DNA of 8,132 nucleotides from DATCVA01 sp036567205 (GTDB taxonomy: Bacteria; Pseudomonadota; Gammaproteobacteria; Burkholderiales; Burkholderiaceae_B). Shown in pieces: positions 5,617 to 8,132 of this stretch. The position numbers and the translations under genes are program-made. The notes beneath the pieces were generated by a model. It searched no databases. It saw nothing but the letters and a program-made list of their open reading frames with translations, and was not told where the DNA came from. Position 1 is the stretch's first letter; each line of letters opens with the position of its first letter. The stretch lies in assembly GCA_036567205.1 (NCBI GenBank), contig DATCVA010000327.1:1-8132 (forward strand), given 5' to 3'.

Positions 5617-6207
5617 TCAATGCCGTGCTGACAAGCCTAGCTCTGCGCGTTCGCGATAGACGGGGTCGTCCTTGCTCCTGCTGCCCACGGTCCATCCGTC
5701 AAGCGGCTTTGGAGCATTTTCAGGAACTTCAACCATCTGCTTCCAGTCCTGCACGAGAGTGCGCCGAAAGATCCGCCACTCACCAGCACGCCGCTCAAAA
5801 CGATCGACGTAGCGCGAGCAAGTCAATAGATCTACAGCTACGCCTGGTGTTCCTTCTTGCCCGCCAGATAACTGCACCAGGCTGGCCGTGGCATCCGCCG
5901 GATATCGCTGCACCGTCCGGACATACGTTTCCACGAGGGCAAGATCCGGGCTCGCAAACTCAATAAGCATATTGCTGACCTGATGCATAGAAAAAGGAAT
6001 TTTTTTATGACGTTCCTTTATCCATTCAACCAAGCCATCCACGCCCCCGGAAAAAATTCCGTGATCATCCGTCCCATCTGGATGAAAGGCGGCTCGCATT
6101 CCTTCGTAGTCCAGCCGATCTACCGCGCGACACCAACGGTACATGGCATCTTGAATAGCCATTCGATCTGCAATACGTTCCGGTGAATATTGTTCTTGTG
6201 GACTCAT
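5617..6207 (-). CDS. SnoaL-like / NTF2-fold protein
   Basis: 196-aa protein of the NTF2 superfamily, SnoaL-like group. This cone-shaped alpha+beta barrel is used by polyketide cyclases, scytalone dehydratase, ketosteroid isomerase and similar enzymes. Family signs are the N-terminal helices IADRMAIQDAMYRWCRAVDR (12-31), the DYEGMRAAFHPDG segment (33-45), MHQVSNMLIEF (74-84), the strands with ALVETYVRTVQRY, and the late YVDRFERRAGEWRIFRRTLV block followed by DW. D30 and H75 fall where acid/base residues lie in several enzymes of the fold, so a dehydratase, isomerase or hydratase role is possible but inferred. About 35 residues after the last core strand (PENAPKPLDGW to the end) form a tail longer than in minimal SnoaL proteins. 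AGGAGA (6213-6218, - strand) is a strong ribosome binding site. It lies between the quinone-reductase-like gene (62 nt) and an SDR gene (42 nt). No signal peptide, so cytoplasmic. Confidence 0.85.
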   Translation of the reverse strand: MSPQEQYSPERIADRMAIQDAMYRWCRAVDRLDYEGMRAAFHPDGTDDHGIFSGGVDGLVEWIKERHKKIPFSMHQVSNMLIEFASPDLALVETYVRTVQRYPADATASLVQLSGGQEGTPGVAVDLLTCSRYVDRFERRAGEWRIFRRTLVQDWKQMVEVPENAPKPLDGWTVGSRSKDDPVYRERAELGLSARH

Positions 6208-6269
6208 CTGTATCTCCTGATTAATAAATGGCCGGATATATCAATAGCCCTGCCACGGAAATTCGTTGC

Positions 6270-7265
6270 CTAGATCATTTTCAAAATTACTTTTCCAACA
6301 ACATGCCCCTCCTCGAGGCATCGATGTGCATCCGCGACCTGGTCAAAAGGAAATATCTTGCCCACGACGGGCGTGACTTGACCGGACGCAATTAAAGGCC
6401 ACACTTTTTTCTGAAGCGTTTGAAGCAAATTCGACTTTTCTTCAACAGAACGATGACGCAAGGTGGCCCCGGTTACGCTTAAGCGTCGCATCATGATTTC
6501 GCGAATATTGAACGTTGCCTCCCCTCCTCCGTCGCCAGCGACATACGCCAATCGTCCACCTGCCTTAAGTAGTTGCAGGTTTCTGGACGCATAGGGTCCA
6601 CCTATCATGTCCAGCACAACATCAACCCCTGCGCCGTTCGTGAACTTCATGACCGCATCGACAAAATCGGACTCTCGATAATTAATCGCTTTCTGGGCTC
6701 CTAACCTCTCGCAATAGGCACACTTCTCTGGGGTACCGGCAGTAACCAGAACCTGCGAGCCTAATCGACTCGCGAGTTGAATCGCGGTAGTGCCGATTCC
6801 GCTGGCCCCGCCATGAATCAGAACTGTTTCACCTGGTTGCAGCCTGGCCTGCTCAAAGAGCGTCAGCCAGACTGTTGCAAATGTTTCGGGAATAGCCGCG
6901 GCAGCCGTAAACTCCATCTCGGGTGGTATATGCAAACATTGCCCTGCAGGGGCAACGCAATATTGCGCATATCCTCCACCAACCAATAAAGCGCAGACAC
7001 GATCTCCAATTGCAAAACCATGTACATTCACACCGCAAGCGAGAACGGTACCCGCTACTTCCAGACCAAGTACATTAGTGGCATCTGAAGGCAGCTTGGG
7101 AAAATCGCCCTCGCGCTGTTTAATATCACCGCGATTAATGCCTGCCGCATGCACTTCAATCAGTATTTCCGTCGGCCCGGGCTTAGGGACTGCACGCTCT
7201 AGCATTCTTAAAGCGTCGGCGCCTCCGGGGCTGGGAACCTCGACCACCCATCCTGTGTTATTCAC
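6270..7265 (-). CDS. Zinc-free MDR enzyme, NAD(P)H quinone oxidoreductase-like (PIG3 type)
   Basis: Medium-chain dehydrogenase/reductase of 331 aa resembling the PIG3/quinone oxidoreductase branch. The N-terminal GroES-like domain has AGINRGDIKQREGDFP (41-56), where the Cys zinc ligand of alcohol dehydrogenases is replaced by the NRGD type sequence, then LGLEVAGTV (66-74), GDRVCALL and GGGYAQYC (96-103). The cofactor domain starts around IPETFATVW (125-133) and has the nucleotide loop HGGASGIGTTAIQLA (151-165). No structural zinc Cys cluster is present. Such enzymes reduce quinones or alkenal/enone double bonds with NADPH. The start is GTG at 7265, supported by a perfect AGGAGG (7271-7276, - strand) five bases upstream. 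It is 35 nt downstream of a Bug receptor gene and 62 nt upstream of the SnoaL-like gene, so it is probably an enoyl/enone reducing step of the same pathway. Substrate unproven. Confidence 0.92.
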   Translation of the reverse strand: MNNTGWVVEVPSPGGADALRMLERAVPKPGPTEILIEVHAAGINRGDIKQREGDFPKLPSDATNVLGLEVAGTVLACGVNVHGFAIGDRVCALLVGGGYAQYCVAPAGQCLHIPPEMEFTAAAAIPETFATVWLTLFEQARLQPGETVLIHGGASGIGTTAIQLASRLGSQVLVTAGTPEKCAYCERLGAQKAINYRESDFVDAVMKFTNGAGVDVVLDMIGGPYASRNLQLLKAGGRLAYVAGDGGGEATFNIREIMMRRLSVTGATLRHRSVEEKSNLLQTLQKKVWPLIASGQVTPVVGKIFPFDQVADAHRCLEEGHVVGKVILKMI

Positions 7266-7270
7266 TTGCG

Positions 7271-7276
7271 CCTCCT
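7271..7276 (-). promoter_or_regulatory. Ribosome binding site supporting a GTG start
   Basis: AGGAGG on the - strand lies five bases before the GTG at 7263-7265, and no ATG is available nearby. It fixes the start of the quinone-oxidoreductase-like gene. Confidence 0.8.
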
Positions 7277-7300
7277 AGAAGCTTGAGGGGATCGTTGTTG

Positions 7301-8132
7301 CTAGTTTTGGATCAATCCGTACTCTGCGGCGGCTTGCCTGTATACCGGGATTTTTGCAGCCAAATCGGCTTTCATTTCCTGCCCATTCATGATGTAAATG
7401 GGTACGTCTTGCTGTGCCATAAACTTAATAAACTCTGGATTCTTGGTTGCATTAATAAACGCAGTCTCAAGCTTCTGACGAACAGGTTCGGGCACTTTTG
7501 CCGACGTAGCCAGCCCCATAATCCATGGAAACTCAAAATCTACGCCTATCTCCGTGAAAGTAGGAATTCCGGGCAATCCTGGATAGCGCTGCTTGTCGAG
7601 CAATGCAAGAGCCCGGAGCCGGCCGTTCTTGATTTCAGTCATGTAGTTAGAGGTTGAAGTAAATGTAACTTCGCCCGACAGCACGGCCAGTAACTGCTGT
7701 GCAGACCCTTTATACGGGATGTGGTTAAAGGTCACGCCCTTGGCCTTGGCCAAGGCCTTGATACCGAAATTGGCCGTGTCCGATACGCCATACGTTGCGT
7801 AGGCAATTTCACCAGGCCTGGCACGAGCATCGGCAATCAAATCGTTAATTGTCTGGTACTTTGAATCGGCCCGCACCAGCAAGGCTTGCGACGGACCTGC
7901 GAAGTTCATGATGTAAGAAACATCTTTTACGGGATCAAACGGAACTTTGGACAATAGCGGCGCGATCAGGACCGAACTTGTCGACAAAGTAAATAGCGTA
8001 TAACCATCGGGCTTGGCACGCAGCGCGGCATCAATCGCAATCGTCCCGGTAGCCCCTGGACGATTTTCGACAACGATGGATTGCCCACCTAATTCAGCGC
8101 TAGCTATTTGGGCTAATTTGCGTATGCCTAAA
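7301..8132 (-). CDS. Bug/TctC-family solute-binding receptor, N-terminus outside window
   Basis: Third TctC/Bug-family periplasmic receptor. The frame stays open to the right edge, so 276 residues are visible and about 45-50, including the signal peptide and the first strand, are missing. The first TTG-type start inside the frame (7987) is internal: the upstream translation carries the family landmarks VVENRPGATG and KPDGYTL. Further on are PFDPVKDVSYI, FNHIPYKGSAQQLLAVLSGE and the C-terminal IPVYRQAAAEYGLIQN, all typical. It appears to be the first or an early gene of the - strand unit, 35 nt upstream of the quinone-oxidoreductase-like gene; the operon promoter should be beyond the window. 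Its ligand cannot be inferred, but together with the second receptor it brackets the enzyme genes of the unit. Confidence 0.93.
   Translation of the reverse strand, partial: LGIRKLAQIASAELGGQSIVVENRPGATGTIAIDAALRAKPDGYTLFTLSTSSVLIAPLLSKVPFDPVKDVSYIMNFAGPSQALLVRADSKYQTINDLIADARARPGEIAYATYGVSDTANFGIKALAKAKGVTFNHIPYKGSAQQLLAVLSGEVTFTSTSNYMTEIKNGRLRALALLDKQRYPGLPGIPTFTEIGVDFEFPWIMGLATSAKVPEPVRQKLETAFINATKNPEFIKFMAQQDVPIYIMNGQEMKADLAAKIPVYRQAAAEYGLIQN

Noticed and set aside
7742..7757. Perfect 16-bp palindrome GGCCTTGGCCAAGGCC
   Set aside because: It lies in the middle of the third Bug gene and arises from the codons of an Ala-Lys repeat; no reason to treat it as an operator.
7985..7987. TTG at 7985-7987 as the start of the third Bug receptor
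   Set aside because: The frame is open to the window edge and the upstream translation holds family motifs (ENRPGATG, PDGYTL), so the gene is cut by the window rather than short.

Overview
The window looks like a chromosomal catabolic or accessory region of a betaproteobacterium, most likely Burkholderiales and close to Alcaligenaceae (Bordetella, Achromobacter, Advenella, Pusillimonas type). The main reason is three solute-binding receptors of the TctC/Bug family in about 8 kb, none with a visible membrane partner; this family is strongly expanded in that group. Base composition is moderate rather than very GC-rich, which fits the lower-GC members better than Bordetella itself. The placement is inference from gene content only.

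Left part, + strand (1-2453): an IclR-type regulator whose 5' end lies outside the window, then a Bug receptor with a clear signal peptide, then a RutE/HadB-type nitroreductase-fold protein 8 nt downstream of the receptor. The receptor and reductase look co-transcribed. The 120-bp gap between regulator and receptor holds three perfect 11-bp tandem repeats, a terminator-like hairpin with a T-run, and the receptor's ribosome binding site.

A perfect 11-bp inverted repeat (2461-2493) separates this unit from a convergent unit on the - strand.

Right part, - strand (8132 down to 2562), in transcription order: a Bug receptor (N-terminus outside the window), a zinc-free MDR quinone-oxidoreductase-like enzyme (GTG start), a SnoaL/NTF2-fold protein, two different NAD-type SDR dehydrogenases, a second full-length Bug receptor, and a small EthD-domain protein. 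Gaps are 24-76 nt and there are no convincing internal terminators, so this is probably one operon whose promoter lies beyond the right edge.

Taken together, the - strand unit reads as uptake or sensing of an organic acid or similar compound (Bug proteins) plus a set of redox and isomerase/dehydratase/cyclase-fold enzymes for a cyclic or oxygenated substrate. No oxygenase, CoA ligase or hydrolase is visible, so the substrate cannot be named. There is no gene-free stretch longer than 300 bases; no rRNA, tRNA, CRISPR, insertion sequence or phage gene was seen.
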